Notes under the pieces: model-generated | Seen by the model: only the letters and a program-made list of their open reading frames with translations | Told to the model about the DNA's origin: nothing | Database searches by the model: none | Shown: positions 8,223-17,296 of the stretch, in pieces | Position numbering within the stretch: the first letter of the stretch is position 1 | How the letters are laid out: each line of letters begins with the position of its first letter | Made by a program: the position numbers and the translations under genes | NCBI RefSeq assembly: GCF_902706295.1 | Contig: NZ_CACSJJ010000026.1 | Span: 1-64,000 of the forward strand | Direction: 5' to 3' | Length of the DNA: 64,000 nt | Origin: Arthrobacter sp. 18067 | Lineage (GTDB): Bacteria > Actinomycetota > Actinomycetes > Actinomycetales > Micrococcaceae

Positions 8223-10070
8223 CTAGAAGACGGCGGTGAATCCGCCCCAGCCCCAGCCGACGACGGAGGACCCTTTCCAGCCACCGGCCCCGTTACCGTA
8301 GTACATGTGCATTCGGCCGGAATAGTCGATGCCATAAACATCCTGATGACCGTCTGCGTTGAAATCGCCGGCGGCTCCAACTCTGGCCATGACCTGCCAC
8401 CCAACACCGATGACCTGGCGTTGATCGATCTTGTCACCATTCAGTCGGTAGCTGTAGAGCTGTCCGGAGGGTGTACGCCCCATCAGGTCCTCGACACCGT
8501 CGCCGTTGAAGTCGCCGGCCGGGAAGACTGTGTTGAACATGTTCCAGCCAGTTCCCACCGGGTACCCTCCGTAAGTCAGGCCACCACCGCTGTAACTGGC
8601 GAAGTGCCAGAGAGTTCCGTTGGCGTCGCGGCCGTAGATGCCGCTGTGACCACCGTCGATGGTCGTGCTGGTGGCCGAGAAAACGGTGTTGAAGACATTC
8701 CAGCCAGTGCCGATTTGCCGCTGCTGCAGCCAGCCGCCTTGGCCGTTTCCCGGGTACAGGAAGAGGCGGCCCGCGGCGTCCCTGGCCACGACATCGTTCT
8801 TGCCATCACGGTCAAGATCGCCTGCCTTGAATATGGACGTCATCTCAGACCATCCCTGCCCGATGACCCGCGGCGCCTGCCATCCGCCCTGAACTGATGT
8901 GGGGTACAGGCTTAGTATTCCGGACCGGTCGCGGGTCAGGACATCCGTCGTTCCATCGCCATCGAAACCACTGGACCAGTGGGAGTCCTTGATATTTTCC
9001 TTCCATTCGCTGGTTACAAGCCGCAAGGTGTCCCAGCCAGAGGAAACGGTGACCTCGGCGGCGACGTAGTGCTCGGAGTAGCCGTGGGCTTGGTCCTGTG
9101 GGGTTGGCCGATACGTCGCGCCGCCCGGGCGCTCCACATACGGAGGTCCTACCCAACGGTGTTTGACAACTGCGGTAGCCCCAGACGGAACAGCAACTTC
9201 GGCAAGGCTGAAGTCAGTTCGGAGAATAGAACCAACTGCTCCTTCGCCCAGTACTTTCGGCCGACGTGGCTGAATGATGGGCCCCACCGCTTTTGAAACA
9301 ATCGCTGTGGGCAGGTAGTCGGATGCATACACCACTGCTCTGAAGGAAATCAGCGAGCCAACGTCAAACGAGGAAAAGTCATAGTCATAGGTCTTTCGTT
9401 CGTGGTCCACGCCATCACGCACCCACTGATAGTCAGCATGTGATACTCCCCCTTTCCACGAGCCAAGGTTGGCTCTCGCCCAAATACCGGTTTCGGGGGA
9501 ACCCTCAACGTAAGCGGGGGTCAGGTTAACATTTGGCTGAAGTCTCAGGGCCGGGTTACTGACGTCAAAAGCAGCCTTAGGAAAGTCATCCGTTGCAGGT
9601 GAGCTGGCTCCGAACTTCTTGGGCCGTATCGTGGCGTTTGAACCGTCGGCGAAGTAAACGGTGGCTTCCCGCAGTGTGTACTTTCCTTCTGCGTCGCTTG
9701 CCTGGACAGAACGCACCGCAGACCCGGACACCTGTGGTTCTCCGCCAACAGGCTGCTTCCAAGATAGGAATCTTTCAGTCACTTGCGATGCATCGACCAG
9801 CACTATTTGCACACGGGTCGCCGGACGAGCAACCGTGAAGTTCATGCGCATCTCGCCTGAGACCGGAATTGGGGCAGTGGTTGCTGCTGCCATGCTCAGG
9901 AAAGCCGGATCCGGTGGCCAAACGTAGGATTCCACGGCTAACGATTGAGCCTCTGACGGCGATGCCTCAGCCGCCGGGCTGTGCAGAAGAAGGCCTGCCA
10001 GCATGGCCGTTAGTACTGCTGCAAGAATACGCAGATGGCGGCCTGGGGATAGGGTTGAATACTTCGTCAT
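8223..10070 (-). CDS. Secreted FG-GAP/VCBS propeller protein, paralog 1
   Basis: 615 residues. A Sec signal peptide covers residues 1-36 (basic MTKYSTLSPGRHLR, hydrophobic core, cleavage near AEA-SPSEA). A long N-terminal region (about 37-365) has Ig-like beta sandwich character, including VLVDASQ and KHRWVGPPYV segments. The C-terminal 250 residues contain five units of about 47 residues with calcium-type loops (FDGDGTTDV, LDRDGKNDV, one degenerate unit, FNGDGVEDL, FNADGHQDV). The protein ends in the family tail GWGWGGFTAVF. Known FG-GAP repeats form beta propellers that bind Ca2+ and often mediate adhesion or glycan binding. No sortase motif, so it is probably secreted. It is the last of six tandem paralogs. 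Confidence 0.88.
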   Translation of the reverse strand: MTKYSTLSPGRHLRILAAVLTAMLAGLLLHSPAAEASPSEAQSLAVESYVWPPDPAFLSMAAATTAPIPVSGEMRMNFTVARPATRVQIVLVDASQVTERFLSWKQPVGGEPQVSGSAVRSVQASDAEGKYTLREATVYFADGSNATIRPKKFGASSPATDDFPKAAFDVSNPALRLQPNVNLTPAYVEGSPETGIWARANLGSWKGGVSHADYQWVRDGVDHERKTYDYDFSSFDVGSLISFRAVVYASDYLPTAIVSKAVGPIIQPRRPKVLGEGAVGSILRTDFSLAEVAVPSGATAVVKHRWVGPPYVERPGGATYRPTPQDQAHGYSEHYVAAEVTVSSGWDTLRLVTSEWKENIKDSHWSSGFDGDGTTDVLTRDRSGILSLYPTSVQGGWQAPRVIGQGWSEMTSIFKAGDLDRDGKNDVVARDAAGRLFLYPGNGQGGWLQQRQIGTGWNVFNTVFSATSTTIDGGHSGIYGRDANGTLWHFASYSGGGLTYGGYPVGTGWNMFNTVFPAGDFNGDGVEDLMGRTPSGQLYSYRLNGDKIDQRQVIGVGWQVMARVGAAGDFNADGHQDVYGIDYSGRMHMYYGNGAGGWKGSSVVGWGWGGFTAVF

Positions 10071-10121
10071 GTCCGAGTCTCCTCAAGAGAAGCAAATGTT
10101 GCCGGGCCGGTAGAATGCGGC

Positions 10122-11360
10122 CTAGAAGACGGCGGTGAATCCGCCCCAGCCCCAGCCGACCGTTGGGGAACCCTTCCAACGGAAACCGGCGATGCCCCGC
10201 TGCCGGAAGCCTGACGTGTCGCCCAAATACATGGTGAGTCGTCCGCTACGGTCGATTCCGTAGACGTCGGAATCTCCGTCTCCGTTGAAGTCACCGGCCA
10301 TGCCGAAGCGCGCCATGGAATCCCAACCCCAGCCGATGGTTCCGGCGTAGCTTCCGGGGAGGCCGTACTCTTCAAAATAGCCATTGCGATTGGAGGTGCG
10401 CGCTTGAAGGTCGCCCCAGAATGACTTGGACAACGTAACAACGCTGGAATAGCCGAGGAAATGACCGGCCCCTACGGAGTCCATACCCTGCCATCCCTGG
10501 CCTATCCAGCGAGACGAGAGCCATCCACCGCGACCGTTTCCCGGATAGAGGAACAGGTTGCCTGCATTGTCTACGGCAAGGATGTCGTTGCTGCCGTCAC
10601 CGTTGAAATCTCCGGCTGCACTTAGCTCCCTGAAGCCTTGCCACCCCTGACCTATCTGGAGTGCCTTCTTCCAGCCACCAGAACCGTTTCCTTGGTACAG
10701 GAAGAGGCGTCCCTGACCGTCACGGGCCAGAACATCCACCGTGCCGTCGCCGTCGAAGTCACCAGGTGAAACCAACAGGTTGAAGTTGTTCCAACCCCAC
10801 CCGATCACCTGGGTTGGCTGCCAGTTACCGCGCCCGTCGGTGGGGTACAGCAGGAGCCGGCCCGAGGCGTCCCGCGCAAAGATGTCCAGGGTACCGTCGC
10901 CGTTGAATCCGCGGGCGCGGGGAGCTGCCGCGATGCGCAGCGGGTGGGAGGCTTGCACCGTCGTTGTGGAGTCCGCGTCATAGGTGATCGTGACGGAAGC
11001 GGCTACGACTCGTCCCAAGTCAGCTGACGTTGCGCGGTACGTCGTTCCAGTTGCGCCAGGGATTACAGCTCCGTCACGTGTCCAGCCGAATGAAACGGCC
11101 GGAGCCCCTCCCTCGGGTGACACATGGGCAAATGTATTTGAGATGTCCATCACCAACAGGCCGCCGACGGTTGCATCGCCGCCCAGTTGGGGTGGGGTAC
11201 TGACATAGACCAAGCGCGCAGGCACTCCAATCGCCGGCACAGCCGCTTCTGCAGGCAGCGCCGAGGTGACAAGCAAACCGGCCACCACAGACGCGGCAAG
11301 GACTGAAAACAAGCGCCGTCGCTTGCGCGCAACGGCAGGCATAGGAGTACTGGTCTCCAA
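10122..11360 (-). CDS. Secreted FG-GAP/VCBS propeller protein, paralog 2 (TTG start)
   Basis: About 412 residues. I place the start at TTG 11360 because GGAGG (11367-11371) lies six bases before it; the in-frame ATG at 11342 has no suitable ribosome site. The start gives a twin-basic signal peptide (ARKRRRLFSVLAAS, then cleavage near AEA). The N-terminal Ig-like domain has the actinobacterial pattern SFGWTRDGAVIPGATGTTYR followed by VVAASVTI. Five propeller units follow, the fourth degenerate (GHFLGYSSVV); intact loops include FNGDGTLDI, FDGDGTVDV, FNGDGSNDI and FNGDGDSDV. It ends in GWGWGGFTAVF like its neighbours. Function unknown beyond likely surface or extracellular binding. Confidence 0.85.
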   Translation of the reverse strand: METSTPMPAVARKRRRLFSVLAASVVAGLLVTSALPAEAAVPAIGVPARLVYVSTPPQLGGDATVGGLLVMDISNTFAHVSPEGGAPAVSFGWTRDGAVIPGATGTTYRATSADLGRVVAASVTITYDADSTTTVQASHPLRIAAAPRARGFNGDGTLDIFARDASGRLLLYPTDGRGNWQPTQVIGWGWNNFNLLVSPGDFDGDGTVDVLARDGQGRLFLYQGNGSGGWKKALQIGQGWQGFRELSAAGDFNGDGSNDILAVDNAGNLFLYPGNGRGGWLSSRWIGQGWQGMDSVGAGHFLGYSSVVTLSKSFWGDLQARTSNRNGYFEEYGLPGSYAGTIGWGWDSMARFGMAGDFNGDGDSDVYGIDRSGRLTMYLGDTSGFRQRGIAGFRWKGSPTVGWGWGGFTAVF

Positions 11361-11485
11361 GGGGTTCCTCCAGGAAAGAGGCTGCCTGATTCGGGCAGCG
11401 GTAGATAAATTGGAAAAAATGTTCAGAGGGACCCCGCCCGATTCCATCGGCGGGGCATCCATCGTGGATGGGGTACCGAAAGCTT

Positions 11486-12760
11486 CTAGAAGACGGCGTT
11501 GAAGCCGCCCCAGCCCCAACCGACTACGCCCGAGGTCTTCCAACCGCCGGAGCCGTTGCCGTAGTACATGCGCATCTGGCCGGAGGTGTCGATGCCCCAG
11601 ACATCGTTTGCGCCGTCGCCATTGAAGTCTCCTGCACCACCCAGTTTGGTGATGGCGTTCCACCCCTGGCCGATCACGCTGCTTGTGGTCCATCCACCGC
11701 GACCGTTGCCACCGTAGAATCGCAGGTTCCCGGCAGTGTCACGGGCCAGGATGTCGGGCTTGTGGTCGCCGTCGAAGTCGCCCGGAGAGAAGATGGACGT
11801 CATGCCGTTCCAGCCCCACCCGACAGTGCTTGCTGCGAAGAAGCCGCCCTGTCCATTGCCTGGATACAGAACGAGCTCGCCGGAAGGCTTGCGCGCCAGG
11901 AGGTCGTTGTTGCCATCTCCGCTGAAATCGTCAGCTGCGATAATTGTGGTGAAGATTCCCCAACCCCAGCCGATCTGCTGTCGCGGATACCAGCCTCCAT
12001 GCCAGTCGCCAGGGTAAAGGAACAGTGCACCGGAAGCGTCGCGTGCGATCACGTCATTTTCGCCGTCGTTGTTGAAGTCCCCGGCTGCGAGCATCACATT
12101 AAAGATGTTCCATCCGGAGCCGACTTCGTAGGCTCCCGTCCACGTACCGTTCCCTCCAGTGGTGTACATGCCCAGACGGCCCAAGGAGTCGCGGACCATC
12201 AAGTTCATGGTGTAGGGATCCCAGTACTCACGGTAGAACCCGGTGGTGTGGGGACGATCCAGCGGGGTGGAGTATGTGAAGTCCATGGCGTCGAGCCTCA
12301 CTGCATCGACTCCGGGGATAGCCAGGTTGCCCTGGTTCTCGATGAGTGATCCGTCGCGCCAGTAGACCACTACGTTGCCCGCGGTGGTGTGGATTTCTAC
12401 GTACTGCGCAAGATAGGCACCTGACGGGGTCTGCTGTTCAGAGAACACGTCAAATGAATACGTCGAGTCAGAGGCGTTGTAGGAGCCCTGCGTCAGCTGC
12501 CGGTGAACGGTATTGGTAGCTGCGTGTCGGAACGCCACGTACACGTCGGCGATGGGACTTGTTGCCTGGAAGGTGATCCTCGATGTTGCGTGTCCTCCGG
12601 CCTCGAACGAGTTCGGCGTCGTCGACACGGCAACCGGAACCGGCGCGAAGAAGTCGTCGGCATGGGCGGCAGGTGCGTAACCAAGACCAGTAATCAGGAC
12701 GATGCCGCTCGCAAATGCGGCCAGCCAGGTGCGCGCACGGCGCAGAGGAGTGCTCCCCAT
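11486..12760 (-). CDS. Secreted FG-GAP/VCBS propeller protein, paralog 3
   Basis: 424 residues with a signal peptide (MGSTPLRRARTWLAAF, core, cleavage near AHA-DDFF). The N-terminal domain of about 150 residues (FEAGGHATSRITFQATSPI, YVEIHTTAGNVVVYWRDG) differs from that of paralogs 2 and 4-6 and resembles a beta-sandwich found in paralogs 1 and 4. Five C-terminal units follow; the first is degenerate, the others have loops FNNDGENDV, FSGDGNNDL, FDGDHKPDI and FNGDGANDV. The tail is GWGWGGFNAVF. A 142-bp gap to the next gene upstream leaves room for a separate promoter. Confidence 0.88.
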   Translation of the reverse strand: MGSTPLRRARTWLAAFASGIVLITGLGYAPAAHADDFFAPVPVAVSTTPNSFEAGGHATSRITFQATSPIADVYVAFRHAATNTVHRQLTQGSYNASDSTYSFDVFSEQQTPSGAYLAQYVEIHTTAGNVVVYWRDGSLIENQGNLAIPGVDAVRLDAMDFTYSTPLDRPHTTGFYREYWDPYTMNLMVRDSLGRLGMYTTGGNGTWTGAYEVGSGWNIFNVMLAAGDFNNDGENDVIARDASGALFLYPGDWHGGWYPRQQIGWGWGIFTTIIAADDFSGDGNNDLLARKPSGELVLYPGNGQGGFFAASTVGWGWNGMTSIFSPGDFDGDHKPDILARDTAGNLRFYGGNGRGGWTTSSVIGQGWNAITKLGGAGDFNGDGANDVWGIDTSGQMRMYYGNGSGGWKTSGVVGWGWGGFNAVF

Positions 12761-12902
12761 TGTTCCCCCAATTCAAGCCGGTCCCAGAGGGCCGGCGGGT
12801 GTCAGTGAATTGAGAGTACATTGGCAGAACCGAAGTCTGGGAATTCGCTGGCAAAGATTCACGAAAAAGACAAGTCAAACCCAAAACTCAACCAAAATCG
12901 GC

Positions 12903-14747
12903 TTAGAACACGGCGGTGAATCCGCCCCAGCCCCAACCAACCACTCCAGCGCCCTTCCAGCCGCCGCTGCCGTTGCCGTAGTACATGTTCAGCTGGCCGG
13001 CGGAGTCGATCGCCCAGACATCGTTGAGGCCATCGCCGTTGAAGTCTCCTGCGCCGCCGATGCGCGACATGACATTCCAGCCGGTGCCGATGGACCGTGC
13101 GGTGGTCCAGCCGCCGCTGCCGTTGCCGCCGTAGAGGCGGAGGTTCCCGGCCGTGTCGCGGCCCATGACGTCGGGGTTGCCGTCACCGTCGAAATCGCCG
13201 GGGGAGAAGAGTTGGCTGAGGGCATCCCAGCCCTGGCCTACCGCGCCTGGGGACCGGAAACCGCCCACGCCGTTTCCGGGGTAGAGGACCAGAGCTCCTG
13301 CAGGTGTCCGGGCCAGGAGGTCGTTGTTGCCGTCCCCTGAGAAGTCACCAGCGGCCAGGACGGAGTCGAAGACGTCCCAGCCCCAGCCGACTTCTTTGCG
13401 CGGCAGCCAGCCCCCGGTCCCATTGCCCGGGTAGAGGAACAGGGTGCCGGCATCGTCGCGCGCCAGGACGTCGTTGAAGCCGTCGCCGTTGAAGTCGCCG
13501 GCATTGAACACCAGATCGAAACCACCCCAGCCGGCCCCAATGGTCTTCACTGCTTGCCAGCGTCCGGCGCCGTCAGTGGGGTACAGGAGGAGGTTCGCCG
13601 CAGCGTTCCGGGCGAACAGATCCAAGGAAGTACCGGCGTCGAACCCTGCTGTGTGGGCCTTGTTCCGCACTACTGTGCGGCTGTAGACCGTAAACGGGCG
13701 CGTGGCCGTGGCGGGATTGCCGGCCTGGACTACCGCGCGGAAGCCGACGACGGCGCCACGGTCCGCCGCAGTCAGCGTGTAGGTTTTGGCGGTGGCTCCG
13801 TTGATCGGGGTACCGTTCCGCACCCATTCGTACTTGACGCTGACGGTGCCGCCGGCTGTGCCCGTGGCGACGCTGCCCTCGTTGAACACGCCGGTGAGCT
13901 TCTCGCCAACTGTCAGCTTGCCTTGGAGCGTGGGTGCCGTGGCTGTGATGGGCGATGTGGGCGTCAGCGGCAGCGAGGATGCTGACAAAGCGCGGTATCC
14001 AGCCTTCGTGGCTGTGACCCGGACAGACAGTGTTTGGTCCAGGTCGGCTTCGGCGACCCGGTAATTGTTGAGGGTAGCGCCGGTGATTGGCTGGCCGTTG
14101 CGGAGCCACTGATAGGCGAAGCCGGTGGGTGGGGATGTCCACGTGCCGTTGTCGGTGGTCAGCACTTGGTCATAGCGCGCCACGCCGGACACGACGGGGG
14201 CCTTGGTATTGGGATTGTCTACCAGCGGGAAGTTGGGGTTGTTGACGGAGAAGTCGACGCCGTCCAGGGCACCGGGCCGTTGAGTCGGCGCTTCGAGGCC
14301 TTGGCTGAGGAAGAGGATGTTGCCGTCGCGGCCATAGCGAACGGAGCCTTTGCCGGATGGAAGCACGATGTTGACGCTCAGGAGTTTGTAGCGGCCTGTG
14401 CGCTTAAATGCGCTTCCGTTGACGGGAATCTTGGCCTGGGCACTGTACGGTCCAGGCGCTTGGCTGGTGGGCCCGTACAGGGTTGCCTGTTCCAGCGTGT
14501 CCTCGTTGACGTAGGTGAAACCTACTTCCTGGGCGGGGCCGCTCAGGGTGAACGACAAGGAGATGGTATTGCCCGGCACCACTGTGGCCGGAGAAGTCCG
14601 CGTCACTACGGTGGGCAGCGGCACGTCCGGTCCCGCGGCCATGGCGCGCGGGGGAGGAACTGCGATCGCCAGGGCGGCGCACAAGAGAGTGGCCAGAAGG
14701 ATGCGAAAACCTATCCCTGCATTACGCATGGAAGAAAGCGTTGTCAT
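12903..14747 (-). CDS. Secreted FG-GAP/VCBS propeller protein, paralog 4, with two Ig-like domains
   Basis: 614 residues from ATG 14747, which follows a GGGGGAA ribosome site. Signal peptide to about residue 38 (AMA-AGPDV). Next comes a beta-sandwich like that of paralogs 1 and 3 (residues 40-150), then two Ig-like repeats with the pattern GFAYQWLRNGQPITGATLNN and VKYEWVRNGTPINGATAKT. The C-terminal five propeller units have loops (FDAGTSLDL degenerate, FNGDGFNDV, FSGDGNNDL, FDGDGNPDV, FNGDGLNDV) and end GWGWGGFTAVF. This is the largest domain set of the array and combines modules seen singly in the others. Confidence 0.88.
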   Translation of the reverse strand: MTTLSSMRNAGIGFRILLATLLCAALAIAVPPPRAMAAGPDVPLPTVVTRTSPATVVPGNTISLSFTLSGPAQEVGFTYVNEDTLEQATLYGPTSQAPGPYSAQAKIPVNGSAFKRTGRYKLLSVNIVLPSGKGSVRYGRDGNILFLSQGLEAPTQRPGALDGVDFSVNNPNFPLVDNPNTKAPVVSGVARYDQVLTTDNGTWTSPPTGFAYQWLRNGQPITGATLNNYRVAEADLDQTLSVRVTATKAGYRALSASSLPLTPTSPITATAPTLQGKLTVGEKLTGVFNEGSVATGTAGGTVSVKYEWVRNGTPINGATAKTYTLTAADRGAVVGFRAVVQAGNPATATRPFTVYSRTVVRNKAHTAGFDAGTSLDLFARNAAANLLLYPTDGAGRWQAVKTIGAGWGGFDLVFNAGDFNGDGFNDVLARDDAGTLFLYPGNGTGGWLPRKEVGWGWDVFDSVLAAGDFSGDGNNDLLARTPAGALVLYPGNGVGGFRSPGAVGQGWDALSQLFSPGDFDGDGNPDVMGRDTAGNLRLYGGNGSGGWTTARSIGTGWNVMSRIGGAGDFNGDGLNDVWAIDSAGQLNMYYGNGSGGWKGAGVVGWGWGGFTAVF

Positions 14748-14761
14748 GGTTCCCCCAATCT

Positions 14762-15910
14762 CTAGAACACGGCGTTGAAACCGCCCCAGCCCCAACCGAT
14801 GGCACCGGCACCGTTCCAGCCGCCGTCACCATCGCCATAGTAGGCAAGCAGTTGGCCGGAGCCGTCCACAGCGTAAACATCTGCATTGCCGTTGCCGTCG
14901 ATGTCGCCGGCCGCGCCAATCGTGGTCATGCCGCCCCAGCCCTGGCCGACGACGGTCATCCCGTTCCAGCCGCCTGCTCCGTTGCCGCTGTAGAGGCGCA
15001 AGGAGCCGGCATTGTCGCGGGCAAGGATGTCCACGTTGTTATCGCCGTTGAAGTCACCGGGAGTGATCATCTTATTGACCACGTTCCAGCCGCTGCCAAC
15101 GACAGACCGGCTAAGCCAGCCGCCGTCGCCGTTGCCCGGGTACAGATAAAGGAGGCCGCCGGAATCGCGGGCAAGGATGTCATTGTGGCCGTCACCATTG
15201 AAATCACCAGGGGAGACCACGGAATTAAACGCGTTCCAACCACTGCCTACCTGGCGTCCGGCGTAGAACCCGCCATCGCCCTTACCTGCGTAGAGGAAAA
15301 GATTTCCGGCGGAATCCTTGGCCAGGATGTCGTTGGTGCCATCGGAGTCGAAGTCGCCGGGCGAAACCACCGTGCCGAAGCCGTTCCAGCCCGGGCCGAC
15401 AGTCCTGGCTGACTCCCAGGCGTTGTTCATTCGCGGGTAAAGCATGAGCGTGCCGTCAGTACGGCGCGCGAGCATTTCGTAACTGCCGCGGCTGGTGAAG
15501 CCGTTTGCCCTGTTGGAGGCAGAGATGGGGGCGGTCTCTTCGCTGGAGACTTCCAGCGGCTCGCACCCGTTCTGGCTGGCTGCCACGTGGGCGGCGATGG
15601 TCTTGCCGCGGTCCTCTTCGCCCAGCGTGTAGCGCCACCAGTCCCAGTGGTCCGCCGCGAGGACGCCGTCACGGGTCCAGTAAATCCGGTAGTCCGGCCC
15701 GGCAGCTGCGCCGCAGCCACGGTATGAAGCAGGATCGATCTCAAGCGTGAGCGTTGAGCCAACAAAGGGCGCACCGTGAATCACGGGATTCGAAGGGTCC
15801 ATGGTTGCCATGGCCGGTGCGGGCGCGAAAGCCATCGCGGCAACAACTGCCGCTGCAATCCCAGCCACCACTCGGCGCACACCTGACGTAGGGCGCGTTG
15901 GTGCGTTCAT
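14762..15910 (-). CDS. Secreted FG-GAP/VCBS propeller protein, paralog 5
   Basis: 382 residues, signal peptide to about residue 36 (VVAAMAFAPAPAMA-TMD). One Ig-like domain (IYWTRDGVLAADHW, IAAHVAASQNGC) contains two cysteines that could form a disulphide. The same domain type occurs in paralogs 6 and 7. Five propeller units follow: the first degenerate (SYEMLARRTDGTL), then FDSDGTNDI, FNGDGHNDI, FNGDNNVDI, IDGNGNADV. Tail GWGWGGFNAVF. Only 14 bp separate it from the next gene downstream, so these two may be cotranscribed. Confidence 0.88.
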   Translation of the reverse strand: MNAPTRPTSGVRRVVAGIAAAVVAAMAFAPAPAMATMDPSNPVIHGAPFVGSTLTLEIDPASYRGCGAAAGPDYRIYWTRDGVLAADHWDWWRYTLGEEDRGKTIAAHVAASQNGCEPLEVSSEETAPISASNRANGFTSRGSYEMLARRTDGTLMLYPRMNNAWESARTVGPGWNGFGTVVSPGDFDSDGTNDILAKDSAGNLFLYAGKGDGGFYAGRQVGSGWNAFNSVVSPGDFNGDGHNDILARDSGGLLYLYPGNGDGGWLSRSVVGSGWNVVNKMITPGDFNGDNNVDILARDNAGSLRLYSGNGAGGWNGMTVVGQGWGGMTTIGAAGDIDGNGNADVYAVDGSGQLLAYYGDGDGGWNGAGAIGWGWGGFNAVF

Positions 15911-15961
15911 GATGTCCTCCCCAGACTTTATGCGGCTAATTCTACCGCGACTGGGATTTCT

Positions 15962-17089
15962 CTAGAAGATCGCTGTGAAACCGCCCCAACCATTACCGGC
16001 GATGTCAGACCCGCGCCAACCGGCGCGGCCGTTGCCGTAATAGATCACCAGACGGCCCTGCTGATCGACGCCGTAAACGTCGTTGAAGCCGTCATTGTCA
16101 AAGTCGCCAGCCGCGCCCGCAGCCTTCAGCGCGTTCCAACCGACGCCTATCAGCCAGGACCTCGTCCAGCCGCCGGCCCCATTGCCGCCATAGAAGTACA
16201 GGTAGCCGCTGCGGTCCCGCGCGAGCACGTCCACATTGCCGTCACCGTTGAAGTCCCCCGGCGTCAGCAGCGCGTCCATCACCTGCCAGCCCTGTCCGAC
16301 GGCGGTTCTCGCCAACCAGCCTCCGGAGCCGTTGCCCGGGTACAGGTAGAGGGCGCCGCCCGGTTCGCGGGCGAGGATGTCATTGTGGCCGTCGCCGTTG
16401 AAATCTCCGGGGCTGACGATCGCGTCGAAGATGTTCCACGCCTTGCCGATGGTCTGCGCCGGTTTCCAGCCGCCCGTTCCGTCCCCTGCGTAGAGATACA
16501 GGGTTCCGGCGGCGTCCCTCGCGATCACATCGCCTTTGCCGTCGCCGTTGAAGTCCCCGGGTGAAAGCGTCAGATTGAAGATGTTCCAGCCCCACCCCAC
16601 GGTCCGGGCCGCTTCCCATACATTGCCCTTGCGACCGAAGAGCTGCAACGCCCCGTCGTTGCCGCGCGTCAGGAGTTCGAAGCTCCTGCCGGTGAAACCG
16701 GCAGCCCGGTTGGCGGCGCCCACGGGCTTGGTCTCGTCGCTGTGCAGCGACTCGCCGCCACAGGCCGTCTTGCTCGCGGTGACATGCGCGGCCATGCGGG
16801 CTCCGGTGTCATCTGCCTGCAGGGCATACGTCCGCGCAGTCTCACCGGCGACAAGGAATCCGTCACGGGTCCAGTAGATGGTGAAGTCGGGGCCTTTGCC
16901 GCCCCCGCAGCCATAGAACGTATAGGGGCCGATCTCTGTTGTCAGCTTCTGGCCGACGAACGCTTCACCGCTGAGTATGGGGTCCGGCCCGCTGCTGGTA
17001 GCGGCCGACGCCGGCAGGGGACTAAGTGCCATGGCCGCCACAGCGGCAGTCAGCAGCGTAGCTGCCATCCGGCGTCGAAATCTCCCCAT
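15962..17089 (-). CDS. Secreted FG-GAP/VCBS propeller protein, paralog 6
   Basis: 375 residues, first gene of the tandem array. Signal peptide with MGRFRRRM then a hydrophobic core and cleavage near ASA-ATSSG. The Ig-like domain (IYWTRDGFLVAGETART, MAAHVTASKTACGG) has the same paired cysteines as paralogs 5 and 7. Propeller units: SFELLTRGNDGAL (degenerate), FNGDGKGDV, FNGDGHNDI, FNGDGNVDV, FDNDGFNDV. The tail reads GNGWGGFTAIF, slightly off the family consensus. AGGAGGAAC-type ribosome site precedes the ATG. Confidence 0.88.
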   Translation of the reverse strand: MGRFRRRMAATLLTAAVAAMALSPLPASAATSSGPDPILSGEAFVGQKLTTEIGPYTFYGCGGGKGPDFTIYWTRDGFLVAGETARTYALQADDTGARMAAHVTASKTACGGESLHSDETKPVGAANRAAGFTGRSFELLTRGNDGALQLFGRKGNVWEAARTVGWGWNIFNLTLSPGDFNGDGKGDVIARDAAGTLYLYAGDGTGGWKPAQTIGKAWNIFDAIVSPGDFNGDGHNDILAREPGGALYLYPGNGSGGWLARTAVGQGWQVMDALLTPGDFNGDGNVDVLARDRSGYLYFYGGNGAGGWTRSWLIGVGWNALKAAGAAGDFDNDGFNDVYGVDQQGRLVIYYGNGRAGWRGSDIAGNGWGGFTAIF

Positions 17090-17296
17090 TGTGTTCCTCC
17101 CAAGCAGCAGCTCAAACCTTCATGAAGTGTATGCGGGCGGAACGCCAATGGCTGGGAGCGGCGTGCGCGCTTCCATGTCAGGCGAGCTCTCAGGAAACGG
17201 TCATTTAGCTCCCGTATCATTGATGCGATCGGCCAGCCACGGGTCTTGCACCCCAGCCGGCCGCTTCCTTGTCAGCCTGCCAAGAGATCGCCGGAA

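Noticed and set aside
11361-11693. Upstream extension of FG-GAP paralog 2 into paralog 3
   Set aside because: The extra 111 residues are an off-frame reading of the neighbouring gene end and lack a signal peptide at the front.
8223-17089. Integrin-like or phage tail cluster
   Set aside because: FG-GAP repeats recall integrins, but there are no phage structural genes, no membrane anchors and no integrase; tandem duplication of one secreted protein type is the simpler reading.
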